Shown: positions 30,995 to 40,855 of the stretch, in pieces
How the letters are laid out: each line of letters begins with the position of its first letter
Numbering within the stretch: the stretch's first letter is position 1
Assembly (NCBI RefSeq): GCF_016919175.1
Contig: NZ_JAFFPU010000029.1
Span: forward strand, 1 to 64,000
Source: Leptospira ainlahdjerensis
Lineage (GTDB): Bacteria > Spirochaetota > Leptospiria > Leptospirales > Leptospiraceae
Direction: 5' to 3'
Length of the DNA: 64,000 nucleotides
Made by a program: the position numbers and the translations under genes
The notes under the pieces: model-generated
The model's database searches: none
The model's input: the letters and a program-made list of their open reading frames with translations, nothing else
What the model was told of the DNA's origin: nothing

Positions 30995-33955
30995 TTAGAG
31001 TTTATATGTAGCCGAGAAAGAGATATCCAAACCGGTTCTGTATTTTTGGAACACGTATTCCTGACCTGTCAAAGGATCCGTTTGTGTGATTTTGAATTGG
31101 CTGTTCATCACGTTTCGAGCGGAGGATCTGAAATCCAAACGGTCGTTGTGTTTATAGGTGTAAACTATATCCGAGGTTCCTGTGCCTTTTTGAATCGCGT
31201 TGGGAACTCCGTCGGATCCGACGAGGGCGATTCTATCGCTGAAATAGTTATAGTAGAGTCCTATATTGTGTTTTTTGCTTTTGGTAGTAAAAACATCGAT
31301 ACGGACGTTCGCTACGAAATCGGATTGTCCTTGGAGAGGACGGTTCAGATTCGTCGGCGCATAAGCCGCGTAAGTCGAGGTCGGATCTACTTGGCCGGTC
31401 GCGATAAATCCGTAGATGTTTGCGTCGATCACGTCCACTCTGGATTTAATAAAGAATACGTTGGTTTCCAATCGAAGCCACCAAAGTATTTCCTTACGAT
31501 AATCCAATTCTATACCGCGAATCGTCGCCTGTTGTGCGTTTGCGTATTTATAAACCAAACTCGCACTGCCGGCAACCGGTAGTCCGATCAATTCGATCGG
31601 GTTTGAAAGATTCTTATAGAACGCACCGACCCCGATATAATCCGTATTGGTAAGGTAATATTCCCAACGAACGTCGTAGTTATGAATATACGTTCTTTGT
31701 AAACTAGCGTTACCGAAAATTCTATCAGCTTGAAAGTAGGCGGAAAATCCGAAAGGGGACAATTCCCTTAGATCCGGTCTTGTCAGAGTTTGAGAATATC
31801 CGAAACGAAGATTCATATCCTTGGAGACTTCCCAAGCTACGTTTGCCGAAGGAAGTTTATCCTTAGTTCTGAGTTCCCCAATCCCGAGATTATTCACGTC
31901 GCAAACATTAGATCTTACTAATAGAAGTCTTTCTTCCTCGGAGTTGGTTTTGCAACCGTAATTCGCGTTGAATCCATTCCAACTGTTTTTAAGATCGTAT
32001 GTTTGGGTTTTTTGATAACTGTCTTCGTATCTTACTCCGAAGATCGATTTTAATTTTGGAAGAATCGGAATCTCAGCTTGAGCGAACATAGCCCTTAGAG
32101 CCTGAGACGCATCGTAAGCGTTGTTTCCGGAAGCCCTTTCAAATATTTTCCGATTTCCATTCGCGTAAGTGAGAGGATTGTATATGATTTCTCCCGGAAC
32201 AGGATAGAGATAATCCCTATCGCTTCCGGCGGCATTTCTTTGTGCAAATTCCCTAAATTCGAAATGTTTAAATCGATCTAAGTTGCTCACGCCGAATTTC
32301 AGTTTACTCTGAAGGCCGTCCCACTGACTGAATGGAATTTCGTATTTAAGAGACTGGCTTCTAACCGTGTCGGCGGTAGTAGAGAAATATCTAGTTCCGT
32401 CCGGGTTGTTTCCTAATCTTCTAAATCCGTTCGCCAAGTCGTTGCCACCTTGAGACCAAGCTTGGTTTCTCGCATCCGGTTCGTCCCTTTCCGCAAGAGC
32501 GTAGTTGACGTTCCATTCTACTTTGTGAGGTCTTGCGCTGAAAGTTCTCAGTTCGTGTTCGCCGCCCAATGTATTGTTGAAGATTGTTCTGCTGATATAA
32601 CTTAAATTTGTGGACTTGAAGTTGAAGTTGTCGATGTAGTTAGTTCCTTCACCTTCCCTTACGGTCTTATCGGATTGCGCCGAATAGAGTGTTTTGATAA
32701 AAAATTGTTGGCCGACCTTAGGTTCATAGGCAAGGTTCAAGTTGTTTCCCCAAAGAACTTCTTCGGTATACAATTTTAAATTGTTTTGATTTAAAGGGCG
32801 CAACATGTTCGAATCTTTTAGAAAAAGGGAGATAGGGTTACTCGCCTGAAACCGCGAGTTTGCTTCTTCTCGATAGTTGTAACTTCTATTGTAAGTTGTT
32901 CCCGCGAGAACTCCGAATCGTCCCCATTTTTCAGAACGAAAAGAATTTCCTGCCGATACGCTGAACGATTTATTATAAGGAGAATCCGTTTCATTCGGAG
33001 ACCACTGTTGGTTAAAGGATAGGGCTCCCGCTTTCATAAGATTGGTCGGAATCCCTCCAAAACGGTCTCCTTCCACAAATGGAATCACCTTGGGTAGTCC
33101 TCCGATCAAATCGGGAAGTTCCTGTTTTTTAGACGTGAGGCCCAAGTCGTTATACGAATCGCCTTGATTGAATGTTTTGAATTTATGACCTGCGACTTGT
33201 GTGTTCTTACCGACTCCTAAAGAAACTGATAATAACAGATTATCAGGATATTCTTTAGTTTCTATCTTTACGATCCCTCCGGAGAATTCGGCCGAATCCT
33301 CAGCGGAAGCGGTCTTAATCACTCGAATATTCTTGATCACACCCGCCGGAAATAAATCCAAAGGAACGATCCTTTTATCGGGTTCGGGAGACGGAATGAA
33401 GGAGTCGTTAAGAATGGTATTCGAATATCTTTCTCCAAGACCTCGAACAAAAATAAACTTACCACCTACGAGTGTTATACCTGTCACACGTCGAAGAACG
33501 TCCCCGGCGGAGGAGTCCGGACTTTTTTTGATCGATTCTTCGCTGATTCCGTCCGATACGACCCCACTCTTTCTCTGAAGAGCTAACAAGGCGGACTCCG
33601 AGTTGTCGAGGCCCCTTCCTTTTACTTCCACCGTATCAAGGACTTGGGCTCCCATCACGATGTTCATCGATTGTTGAGAACCGGCGGTTATATTCACTTT
33701 TTTGAATTGTGTCGCGAAGCCGATCATCTGGTATTCTACGTTATGCTCTCCGGGTGGAAGGTTTAATTCGTATTTACCGTCGAAGTCGCTTCGGGTCACC
33801 GCTTTGATCGAGCGCACGATCACGACCGCACCGAATACAGGATCTCCCGATTCGGAGTCGACGACCTTACCTCTTAATTTTCCCGTTGTTTGTCCGAAAA
33901 TCGGAGTCGCAACTATGGAGAAAAAGAATAATAAACTGATTGTTTTGTTTTTCAT
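30995..33955 (-). CDS. TonB-dependent outer-membrane receptor with carboxypeptidase-like N-terminal domain
   Basis: 986 aa from ATG 33955, chosen because it overlaps the upstream stop as ATGA; a TTG at 33970 is less likely. After the signal peptide ([15 protein letters not shown]) comes a CarboxypepD_reg domain (residues about 22-105: [34 protein letters not shown]). The plug follows at about 120-245 ([41 protein letters not shown] as segments), then a beta barrel ending in FSATYKL with a C-terminal aromatic pattern. The substrate is unknown. The gene lies between its own lipoprotein partners and the exbB-tonB operon. Confidence 0.92.
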   Translation of the reverse strand: MKNKTISLLFFFSIVATPIFGQTTGKLRGKVVDSESGDPVFGAVVIVRSIKAVTRSDFDGKYELNLPPGEHNVEYQMIGFATQFKKVNITAGSQQSMNIVMGAQVLDTVEVKGRGLDNSESALLALQRKSGVVSDGISEESIKKSPDSSAGDVLRRVTGITLVGGKFIFVRGLGERYSNTILNDSFIPSPEPDKRIVPLDLFPAGVIKNIRVIKTASAEDSAEFSGGIVKIETKEYPDNLLLSVSLGVGKNTQVAGHKFKTFNQGDSYNDLGLTSKKQELPDLIGGLPKVIPFVEGDRFGGIPTNLMKAGALSFNQQWSPNETDSPYNKSFSVSAGNSFRSEKWGRFGVLAGTTYNRSYNYREEANSRFQASNPISLFLKDSNMLRPLNQNNLKLYTEEVLWGNNLNLAYEPKVGQQFFIKTLYSAQSDKTVREGEGTNYIDNFNFKSTNLSYISRTIFNNTLGGEHELRTFSARPHKVEWNVNYALAERDEPDARNQAWSQGGNDLANGFRRLGNNPDGTRYFSTTADTVRSQSLKYEIPFSQWDGLQSKLKFGVSNLDRFKHFEFREFAQRNAAGSDRDYLYPVPGEIIYNPLTYANGNRKIFERASGNNAYDASQALRAMFAQAEIPILPKLKSIFGVRYEDSYQKTQTYDLKNSWNGFNANYGCKTNSEEERLLLVRSNVCDVNNLGIGELRTKDKLPSANVAWEVSKDMNLRFGYSQTLTRPDLRELSPFGFSAYFQADRIFGNASLQRTYIHNYDVRWEYYLTNTDYIGVGAFYKNLSNPIELIGLPVAGSASLVYKYANAQQATIRGIELDYRKEILWWLRLETNVFFIKSRVDVIDANIYGFIATGQVDPTSTYAAYAPTNLNRPLQGQSDFVANVRIDVFTTKSKKHNIGLYYNYFSDRIALVGSDGVPNAIQKGTGTSDIVYTYKHNDRLDFRSSARNVMNSQFKITQTDPLTGQEYVFQKYRTGLDISFSATYKL

Positions 33956-34572
33956 GTTCCGTACGTACAAACTTTAAATTGATTTTTGTGTTCTAGAATG
34001 AGCTTTATTTCATCGATGCTGATGGTCTTTTGTCCCACTTGCAGTTTGAATTCCTTGATAATGTATCCGTTGATGTTGGTCAATTTACGGACGTTATAAG
34101 GACGGGGGAGTGGAAGAACTTTTATCGGTCCTTTACTTCCTCTGAGATTTTGTCTAACTTTGTCGATTCCGGCTTTTCTCCGGATCGATAGAAGATACAT
34201 TGAATCTTCTATTTTGGAGTTGGCGACGATGTTGTTTTGATCCAGGTTATTCGGAAGATAGATCTCTCTGATTTCTTTAAGATTGCATGAATATTTTAAA
34301 AGGTCGTCGTCTTTGTCCGGAAAATCGCGGATTTCGTTCACTGCTCTGCTAAGGGCTTCTTCGACGGATTGGGATGAATTGGAGATCGTATAAGAACTTT
34401 TGAGTTCGGATTTTAGAAGTTCTTTATCTTTTTGAATCTCTAAAGCGATTTTAGGATCCGCGGGCAGGTTGTCGAAATCGGGTCTTTGTCCGCTTTTTTT
34501 ACAATCGAATATCGAGAAGGATAGTAGGATGAAAAAAAGAATATTTGAAAAATTGAATGTAATCTGGGACAT
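33952..34572 (-). CDS. Small putative lipoprotein coupled to the TonB receptor gene
   Basis: A 206-aa protein. A hydrophobic segment ([14 protein letters not shown]) ends in a lipobox SIFD|C, so it is probably a periplasmic or outer-membrane lipoprotein. The mature part is charged, with helices ([14 protein letters not shown]) and a C-terminal KFTLQVGQ-like strand ([24 protein letters not shown] in part). No family is recognised. Its stop overlaps the receptor's ATG (ATGA), so the two are made together and it may be a receptor accessory. Confidence 0.75.
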   Translation of the reverse strand: MSQITFNFSNILFFILLSFSIFDCKKSGQRPDFDNLPADPKIALEIQKDKELLKSELKSSYTISNSSQSVEEALSRAVNEIRDFPDKDDDLLKYSCNLKEIREIYLPNNLDQNNIVANSKIEDSMYLLSIRRKAGIDKVRQNLRGSKGPIKVLPLPRPYNVRKLTNINGYIIKEFKLQVGQKTISIDEIKLILEHKNQFKVCTYGT

Positions 34573-34585
34573 TTTTAAAATTCAG

Positions 34586-34613
34586 AGAGGATTCTCCGTA
34601 AAGAGAATCCTCT
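34586..34613. terminator. Intercistronic stem-loop (possible attenuator)
   Basis: AGAGGATTCTC-CGTAAA-GAGAATCCTCT is a perfect 11-bp stem between the 462-aa lipoprotein gene and the next lipoprotein gene. The T run follows on the plus strand, so for the minus-strand operon it may only attenuate or stabilise the upstream message. Confidence 0.65.
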
Positions 34614-34623
34614 TTTGTTTCAG

Positions 34624-36012
34624 TTATTTCGCTCTATAAACGGTCCAACCTGAGGCCCAGTTAGAACCGGTAATCATACCACCGTAAGTGGTGTTATCGG
34701 TAAAAAATGTGTCAGCAGACTGTGCAGTCAGAGCCGATCCTGCGGTCGCCGCAGCTTCGCCAGCCGGTTGGTAATCAGGCTTGGTTGTAAATGTGCATCC
34801 GTCGGAATCTCCGGAACCTAAGGAAACAACGGGAAGTGCAGTCAAGCCGGTTGAAGGCAATGTGCAAGCCGCGGTGTTTCCGTTGTTTTTGGAAGCTTCC
34901 ACTAAGACGTTTGCAAACGTTGGAGCAGTAGCTGGACCGCCGTTTGTCGCGTTGTTTACGCAATCGATGTTACCGGATTGAAAACCGTAAATTGCCCCGT
35001 TGGTAAATTTTCCTTGAAGACCTTCTCTCAATCTCGCTCCAAATCCGTTGGAAACGCTTTTTCCGAGAAGTGTGAAGTTGGAAAGTTTTACGTTCGTGGT
35101 CGGTTTTGCGGTAGCGGACGCGGTTCCTGCGCTGTGCGTTCCGTCCATTTCAAAACCGTGAGGATCTGTGGAAGCAGTTCCACCGCAAGAGGTTGCGTAT
35201 TTATGAGAGATGAGGAATTGAACTTTTCCGGTAAAGGCTTCGTCCAAATCCAAGTCGTCATCCATTCCACCGGTCATGAGGAGATACTTTCCAGTCCATG
35301 CTCCGCCCCAAGCCTCGATTCCGTCATCCAAGTGTCTGTGGACTTGAATGTGATCCAGAGTGGTTCCGTTTCCGACTACATACATAGAAATTCCGTTTAA
35401 CTCGTCACCGACTGCGACTTCGTTTCCTGCAAATTCAATGATTGTGTAGGCCAGACTTCCGGAGCTTCCGTTGTCGTTGGCACCGCTGTTGTATTGAAGA
35501 CCGGTTCCACCTTCGGTGTTTTGAGCCGCAGCTCTCGAACCGATCCCATCTCCAACGATCAGAATTCCACCCCAATCTCCCGGACCTCTGTTTCCGGAGG
35601 TTTTAGAAGAAGTAAAACAAACGGGTGCGAGTGCGTCACCTTTGGTTACGATCTTCGCGCCTTGTTCGATGATCAGCGCGGAACCTGCGGTTCCGAAAAC
35701 TACGGCGCCTCTTTCAAAAGTCACAGTAGCGCCCGTCTTTACTCGAACGATTCCACTCAAAGAAGTGGAAGAGTAAGCGGCGAAGGTTTGGCTGGATGTG
35801 ATATTTCCGGAGACAGCAGTGTTTCCGCCTTGAATGGAAGCTCCGTCGCAGATTGCCGCACCGGCGTTCTCGCTCGCGGATCCGGCCAATAAAGCAAATA
35901 GGATCAGAGCAGTGTTGTCTACCTTGTCTTCTTTGCAATTTGCAAAAGAAGAAAGTAATAGAGCGGCGCTAACTAAAAGAAGCGAAACTCTTTGTGAATA
36001 AGTCGATTTCAT
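34624..36012 (-). CDS. Surface-type lipoprotein with beta-helix-like repeats (462 aa)
   Basis: A signal peptide ends in SFAN|C (Cys27) followed by KEDK. The mature protein is rich in Gly, Ser, Thr and Ala with strand repeats ([72 protein letters not shown]) that suggest a right-handed beta helix. No enzyme motif was seen. The acidic segment [13 protein letters not shown] and aromatic residues may bind a ligand. It is the first gene of the receptor operon, which suggests it presents substrate to the TonB receptor. I considered the name lruB and did not assign it. Confidence 0.8.
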   Translation of the reverse strand: MKSTYSQRVSLLLVSAALLLSSFANCKEDKVDNTALILFALLAGSASENAGAAICDGASIQGGNTAVSGNITSSQTFAAYSSTSLSGIVRVKTGATVTFERGAVVFGTAGSALIIEQGAKIVTKGDALAPVCFTSSKTSGNRGPGDWGGILIVGDGIGSRAAAQNTEGGTGLQYNSGANDNGSSGSLAYTIIEFAGNEVAVGDELNGISMYVVGNGTTLDHIQVHRHLDDGIEAWGGAWTGKYLLMTGGMDDDLDLDEAFTGKVQFLISHKYATSCGGTASTDPHGFEMDGTHSAGTASATAKPTTNVKLSNFTLLGKSVSNGFGARLREGLQGKFTNGAIYGFQSGNIDCVNNATNGGPATAPTFANVLVEASKNNGNTAACTLPSTGLTALPVVSLGSGDSDGCTFTTKPDYQPAGEAAATAGSALTAQSADTFFTDNTTYGGMITGSNWASGWTVYRAK

Positions 36013-36053
36013 CTTATGACTCCTTGAGAATAAACCTTAAAAGGTCTTGTAAG

Positions 36054-36085
36054 AAAATAGATGTAAGGCGTTACACGCGAGTTAC
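36054..36085 (-). promoter_or_regulatory. Operator-like double direct repeat and -10 box upstream of the receptor operon
   Basis: On the minus strand GTAAC-N6-GTAAC has an 11-bp period, followed by exactly 10 bases and TATTTT, about 42 bp upstream of the lipoprotein start. The geometry is the same as upstream of exbB, so both operons could answer to one response regulator. Confidence 0.55.
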
Positions 36086-36167
36086 AAACTGATATAAATC
36101 CCGTAACTTTCATTCGATCTGATTTCGTTCTCACTGTTCTCGGTTTTCCGTTTTGTAAGGTCGATGA

Positions 36168-36482
36168 TTAAGGAAGTGCGAAAAAAAGAATCAAAAGGAA
36201 CCCCAAAGAGCCGAATGCGAAGTAACGATCCCCTTTGGTTTCCTCTTTGGATTCTTCCCCTTTAGTCCAGGCAACGTCTTTTTTTTCGATGGTAACCGCA
36301 TCTTTTTTAAAACCGCGTTTTGTTCCATCCTCGTATTCCACGATGATGCCTTGTTCGTTTTCGGAGGTTTTAACGTTCTCGATCACTTCGTTGGTTTTTG
36401 TATTTTTGACGGTGTCGGCAAAAGTTTCAGTGAATGAGATAAAAAGTAAGAATAGAATGAGTGTGGATAATCTTGTAATCAT
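36168..36482 (-). CDS. Small exported protein with C-terminal membrane segment
   Basis: A 104-aa protein. A signal peptide ([18 protein letters not shown]) is followed by a charged periplasmic stretch ([34 protein letters not shown] as adjacent segments) and a C-terminal hydrophobic end ([18 protein letters not shown]). The middle reads like a short beta domain. No family is recognised. The start lies in an 11-bp duplication (ATGATTACAAA twice), and a weaker GTTAA/GTAAC pair with 11-bp spacing lies about 80-95 bp upstream. It stands next to the receptor operon and may belong to the same regulon. Confidence 0.7.
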   Translation of the reverse strand: MITRLSTLILFLLFISFTETFADTVKNTKTNEVIENVKTSENEQGIIVEYEDGTKRGFKKDAVTIEKKDVAWTKGEESKEETKGDRYFAFGSLGFLLILFFALP

Positions 36483-37140
36483 TTTGTAATCATTTTCCTT
36501 AGGGAATGTCTATCGCTTCTCATGATTACAATATCCTACAAGACGAAAAGTCTTGGGTTTGTTACAATCGTGTTAAAGATTCCGTTTTCCAAAGCGTTTC
36601 TTTTTGGTTTGAAAATCGAAAATGAAAAACTCTTTTTTGGTAAGGGAAAATTCTGGAGGATAAAACGGATGATAGAATGAAAGGAGTCGTTATAAATTAA
36701 GGAATACGGAGGAATGTCTGCTTTGTTTCCATTTTATCAGTCTAAAAATATTCAAAAAATGGAATGTCTTGTAGAGGTTTTTTGAAAAGAGGAGCTTAAA
36801 ATTTTATTTCCGATTGCCTGAAAAAAGAGTTTTTAGTAGAATTTTGAAGTCGTCAGCTTTTGAGACTGAGATTCGTCAAAAAAATAAAATCCGAAGAGGA
36901 TCATTCGTTTAGAAAGAGAAGGTTTTTGAGGAATAGAAAGAATCCTGATCCGACAGCAGGATGATAATTTTGATTGTTTCCAAAGTTTGTTGAAGTTTCG
37001 GAGAATTGAACCCTTCGGACTTTAATTTTTTCCGGCGGATGCGGATAAACTTTCGGTAAGAATTCTCATCCGGATCTTATGAGTTTGTCCCAAAATCTGA
37101 AAAAAGCTGTTCCCACGTTCCATATTCGGCAATAACTTCT

Positions 37141-37230
37141 GGAGTTTCCGCAGATTCACGTCCCTTGAGCGAGCTGCGAGTTTTCAAGCAAACTTTTGCC
37201 CTTAAATTTTGATTGGAGTTCCTACACTTC
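37141..37230. repeat. Dispersed element, CGTCCCTTGAGCGA family, copy 1
   Basis: It runs from GGAGTTTCC through CGTCCCTTGAGCGA (37159-37172) to GGAGTTCCTACACTT (37215-37229). Copy 2 at 37551-37630 has the same order and similar spacing. Confidence 0.6.
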
Positions 37231-37550
37231 GAGGTTTAGAGACTAATTCTGTTTAGGGGGAGGGGCACAAAACGTCCTGCATTTTGTTAAAATATTCATT
37301 TGTGTTCTTCGGTTTTAAAAAAAGTTCTCTTCGATTTTACTTTGCTGGCCTAAGTTCCTTGGGAATTCTGGGAACCGGCTTTGCTTTACCTAGAGTCGGA
37401 TGGTTGGAAGGAGGGGATTCTGTAATTCGCAGATTTTTACCGTTCCGGCATTTTTCGAAAGGAGAATCGTGCGTAAATTCAGACTGAGAATTTGTCCTAA
37501 ACCTTTTCCGGGCTGCCGCCGACTCGTCCGGTCTTCGTATTGAAAAACGA

Positions 37551-37630
37551 GGAGTTCCAACGTATTCCGTCCCTTGAGCGATTCTAGAAGGTTTAACCTC
37601 TGATGTTTTTGTATGGGAGTTCCTACACTT
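37551..37630. repeat. Dispersed element, CGTCCCTTGAGCGA family, copy 2
   Basis: GGAGTTCCAACG, then CGTCCCTTGAGCGA (37568-37581), then GGGAGTTCCTACACTT (37615-37630), which matches copy 1 about 400 bp to the left. The sequence between the blocks is diverged. Confidence 0.6.
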
Positions 37631-37815
37631 TTGCGAAACACGGCGTTTTGTCTCAATTGGCGCGCAGGTCCTAATGAAATTCTCCAAAACTCGGTTCGTG
37701 GCATTGGAAGGAACCGTTTTTGCATTCATCCTTACGTTCGTGAATGAGGTTTACAAACAAGGGAATGGCCTCCGATTTATAGGATGAAAAGTATATTGTT
37801 CTCCAATTTTTTTTC

Positions 37816-37844
37816 TTGTCTTTTCGGTATCCTTATTATATAAT
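37816..37844 (+). promoter_or_regulatory. Candidate sigma-70 promoter of the TetR gene
   Basis: TTGTCT, 17 bases, then TATAAT, ending 46 bp before the TetR start codon. Spacing and -10 are consensus. Confidence 0.6.
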
Positions 37845-37890
37845 AACTGTTGTTCTATAAAAACGATTGTTCGAAATTGAGGAAAATACG

Positions 37891-38496
37891 ATGCCGAAGG
37901 TCGTGGATCACGAAGTCTACAGGATTTACATTCTCACAAGATGTTTGAGCCTTTTTGCCAAGAAAGGATATGCCTTGGTTACGATGAGGGAAATTTCCAG
38001 AGAACTTCGAGTTTCCACGGGTTCTTTGTATCACTACTTTTCGACCAAGGAAGTTTTGTTCGAAGAGATGGCGAGATGGGTAGTCCGAGAAGACGCCAAG
38101 CGATTGGTCGAAATCAGAGATCGAAATCTAAATCAAAATGCAGCCGAAAGACTCGAGCTTCTATTCGACTTTGTAAAGGAAAGAGAAGGACATTTTCAGA
38201 ATTTGATATTGCTTGCTTGCGATCTGTATAGAAGAGAGGATTCCGAGCCCGCGAAAACGATTCTAAAGGAATGTTCGCTCGTCTTTCGGGATGCAATTGA
38301 AAGTCATCTTTCGTTAAAAAATCCGGAGATCGAAACCCTTTTTTTCAGCGTTCTGATAGGGACGATTTTTCAAAGAATGATGAATGAGGGAACGATCGAT
38401 TTCGAAAAAACTTTTGAGGTCTTGCGAGTTTTTGCGCCGTTTTTGACAAATCAGGTTTTTATAGAACCAAAAAAGATCGGAAACGATTCGGGATAG
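37891..38496 (+). CDS. TetR-family transcriptional regulator
   Basis: 201 aa from ATG 37891, which has GAGGAAA 7 nt upstream; a TTG at 37867 is unlikely. The N-terminal DNA-binding domain shows the TetR pattern: ILTRCLSLFAKKGYALVTMREISRELRVSTGSLYHYFSTKEVLFEEM. The C-terminal ligand-binding region is helical (LLFDFVKEREGHFQNLILLACDLY). The AlkB-type monooxygenase gene follows after 37 nt, so it probably controls that gene in response to a lipid-like effector. The operator was not identified. Confidence 0.9.
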   Translation: MPKVVDHEVYRIYILTRCLSLFAKKGYALVTMREISRELRVSTGSLYHYFSTKEVLFEEMARWVVREDAKRLVEIRDRNLNQNAAERLELLFDFVKEREGHFQNLILLACDLYRREDSEPAKTILKECSLVFRDAIESHLSLKNPEIETLFFSVLIGTIFQRMMNEGTIDFEKTFEVLRVFAPFLTNQVFIEPKKIGNDSG

Positions 38497-38533
38497 AATC
38501 GATCGATCAATGAAAGATAGGGAGAGAAGTGAT

Positions 38534-39646
38534 ATGACCAATTTGAAACGTTATTCGTTCATTGTTTGTTTTTTAGTTCCCGCGTTTGCGGTGTTAGGTT
38601 TTTATTTAGGCGGAGCTTATAATTTTCTTACCTTCGCGATCGTTTTCGGCGTTCTTCCGATTTTGGATTTAACGATCGGGGCCGATCCTACCAATCCGAT
38701 CGAAGAAGAGGTTCCCTCTTTGCAGAACGAATTCTACTTTCGATTTCTGACTTACGTTTGGGCGTGGGTTCAGATTGGTTTGGTGATTTGGGCGCTTTAT
38801 GAGATTCAGACCAAAGAGCTTACATTATTGGAATGGTTCGGATTCGCTCTCGCGATCGGCATCAACACGGGAGGAATCGGAATCACCGTTGCGCACGAGT
38901 TGGGTCACAAGAGTAAAAAGATAGAACAATGGTATTCTAAATTCATTCTTATGACCGTTTGTTATATGCACTTTTTTATAGAGCACAATCGCGGACATCA
39001 CGTAAACGTCTCCACTCACGAGGATCCTGCGTCTTCGAGAAAGGGAGAATCCTTTTATAAATTTTATCCAAGGACCGTGTTTGGTTCTTATTTTTCCGCT
39101 TGGAAGCTCGAAGAAAAAAGACTTTTGAAACAAGGAAAGACCGCGTGGTCTTTGGAGAATGAGATGATTTCAGCGACTGCAATTCCGATCTTGTTTATCG
39201 GAGTTTTGACGGGAGCTTTTACGTTTTATACGGGAAAATTTTCTTGGGAAGTTCCGGCTTTCTTTTTCGTTCAGAGTTTTATCGCGTTCTCCCTTTTAGA
39301 ATTGGTAAACTATATCGAACACTACGGCCTTCAGAGAAAGGAAATCGCACCTGGTAAATTTGAAAAGGTGCTTCCGATTCATTCTTGGAATCAGAACTTC
39401 GCGGTGAGCAATGCTTTTTTATTCCACCTTCAGAGACATTCGGACCATCACGCAAACGCCGGAAGACGTTATTCGGCATTGCGTCATTTCGAGGAAAGTC
39501 CTCAGCTTCCCTACGGTTACGAAGTTATGGTTTTGGTGGCGTTGATTCCACCTCTTTGGTATAAGATTATGGATTGGAGATTAGAGGACTGGAAGAAAAA
39601 ATATTACGGGAATTCGAATTCGGAAGCCGTAAGAAGAGCCGTCTGA
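38534..39646 (+). CDS. alkB: AlkB-type alkane 1-monooxygenase
   Basis: 370 aa from ATG 38534, which has GGGAGAGAAG upstream; ATG 38510 has no such site. The protein is multi-pass and carries the histidine boxes of membrane diiron hydroxylases: HELGHKS, EHNRGHHVNVSTHEDPASSR, NYIEHYGL and LQRHSDHHANAGRRY. The NYIEHYGL box is typical of AlkB rather than desaturases. It would use O2, with electrons from rubredoxin, to hydroxylate a terminal carbon of alkanes or fatty chains. No rubredoxin gene lies nearby. In Leptospira, which grows on long-chain fatty acids, the true substrate may be a lipid chain. Confidence 0.88.
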   Translation: MTNLKRYSFIVCFLVPAFAVLGFYLGGAYNFLTFAIVFGVLPILDLTIGADPTNPIEEEVPSLQNEFYFRFLTYVWAWVQIGLVIWALYEIQTKELTLLEWFGFALAIGINTGGIGITVAHELGHKSKKIEQWYSKFILMTVCYMHFFIEHNRGHHVNVSTHEDPASSRKGESFYKFYPRTVFGSYFSAWKLEEKRLLKQGKTAWSLENEMISATAIPILFIGVLTGAFTFYTGKFSWEVPAFFFVQSFIAFSLLELVNYIEHYGLQRKEIAPGKFEKVLPIHSWNQNFAVSNAFLFHLQRHSDHHANAGRRYSALRHFEESPQLPYGYEVMVLVALIPPLWYKIMDWRLEDWKKKYYGNSNSEAVRRAV

Positions 39647-39666
39647 CGGTTTTGAATTTTAAAGAA

Positions 39667-39700
39667 GAATCAGGATTGAAAAAGGATTCGATCCTGATTC
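39667..39700. terminator. Bidirectional terminator between alkB and a convergent lipoprotein gene
   Basis: GAATCAGGAT-14 nt-ATCCTGATTC, a perfect 10-bp stem between the stops at 39646 and 39743. Confidence 0.75.
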
Positions 39701-39742
39701 TAAAACATTCTGCGGTTCCCGTTTGTTTGTGATTTTTTATTC

Positions 39743-40855
39743 CTATTCTTTCCGTCTGAGATCCATCTTGAGCCCTAAGGGGACGTTGCGTGAATCGGCG
39801 GCAAAAAGAATTTTCGGTATGTTGAGATCCGTTTTGTTAGGATCAGTGTCGATTCCGTTGGAAAGATCGAAACTTACTGCGATTTCATAATCCTGCCAAG
39901 CGTATCTTTTTTTCGCCTCGTCGCTTTCTCCGTTGAACGTAAAAGTAAACGGTCCTTCATAAGGAACTAAAACTAAATTCAAATAATGTCTTCGTCTTGT
40001 TCCTTGTTCTACGAGAGAGAGGATAAAATTCGATTCCTCAGCAGATAAGGAACGGCTCGTGTTACCGATGGAAGGAATCGTATTTTGTTGGTTCCATTGG
40101 ATTTCTACATTGGCCGCGCTTGTCAGGATATCGTTTCGAATAAAGATCACGCTCACTATATTGTATGGTGAAGTGAATCCGGTGAACGTAGGCCAGACTC
40201 TGTGTTTCGGTATTCCTTTCCATTCGGGATACTTAGTGAGCGGATCGACTTCTATGTCGGTATCTTCGCCGAAATTGTATATGTATTCTCCGTAATACTC
40301 GTTGTTATAAACGATTCCGGTGTTGAACATTGCGATTTCGAAAGCGTCGATTTCAAAATCGCGCTCGGATAACCTTTGGCGGCGTTCACTATGATACCAG
40401 TTCGGATTGATCTGTTCTCCGGCCTTGAGAATATTGTTTCTCGATTCTTCGTAACCGCTCGGCGCAACTGCCCAGTGGCTCCAATCTTTGCCGCTTCCGA
40501 AATTGCCTTCTTGATCGGCTTCCCCCGGCCGGTGGTCATATGCGAAAATTTCCAATTCTCCAAAATAAACTCCTTGGAGAAGTGAATTGGAAACCGGATG
40601 CGTCGAGGAAGCAAGCTTAGAAGACGAGAAAACGTTATGCGATCTTTGGATGAAGGCCGAATCCATCAGCCGTGTGGAGAGCACGGGTGTGTTGAATTGA
40701 CCGAGAAGAAACAGCGAGAGATTAACTTTATTATCCTTTGTGTCTTTTTGGCAATCTGCAAAACTCAGGATTGTGATCGTGAAGATCGTGAAATATGGGA
40801 CAGTGCTTCTCCCATCTGCTTGGACTGAGCGAATTCTTTTAATGATTTGGTTCAC
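39743..40855 (-). CDS. Putative lipoprotein of unknown function (370 aa)
   Basis: An N-terminal hydrophobic segment (VPYFTIFTITILSFADC) ends in a lipobox SFAD|C at about residue 35, preceded by an unusually long charged N-terminus. The mature protein is polar and aromatic-rich, with beta-like stretches (YIYNFGEDTDIEVDP; RVWPTFTGFTSPYNIVSVIFI; YLNLVLVPYEGPFTFTFNGE). I do not recognise the fold or function. It stands alone between alkB and pepN. Confidence 0.72.
   Translation of the reverse strand: MNQIIKRIRSVQADGRSTVPYFTIFTITILSFADCQKDTKDNKVNLSLFLLGQFNTPVLSTRLMDSAFIQRSHNVFSSSKLASSTHPVSNSLLQGVYFGELEIFAYDHRPGEADQEGNFGSGKDWSHWAVAPSGYEESRNNILKAGEQINPNWYHSERRQRLSERDFEIDAFEIAMFNTGIVYNNEYYGEYIYNFGEDTDIEVDPLTKYPEWKGIPKHRVWPTFTGFTSPYNIVSVIFIRNDILTSAANVEIQWNQQNTIPSIGNTSRSLSAEESNFILSLVEQGTRRRHYLNLVLVPYEGPFTFTFNGESDEAKKRYAWQDYEIAVSFDLSNGIDTDPNKTDLNIPKILFAADSRNVPLGLKMDLRRKE

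Larger units (their letters stand above)
36483..37890. other. Long region without a convincing gene, with dispersed repeats
   Basis: About 1.4 kb with many stops and no gene-like reading frame on either strand. It contains GGAGTTCCTAC-type motifs (37215, 37615), a GTTCCCACGTTCC block near 37109, and two copies of an element centred on CGTCCCTTGAGCGA (37159 and 37568). A sigma-70-like promoter for the TetR gene is at its right end. It may hold decayed genes or an RNA, but nothing specific can be supported. Confidence 0.6.

Noticed and set aside
34624..36012. Naming the 462-aa lipoprotein LruB
   Set aside because: The name came to mind from the TonB neighbourhood, but my recollection is that LruB is imelysin-like, which this sequence is not.
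36483..37890. Protein genes in the 1.4-kb gap (for example 37284-37487 plus, 37337-37729 minus)
   Set aside because: Frames are short, cross the dispersed elements and lack RBS.
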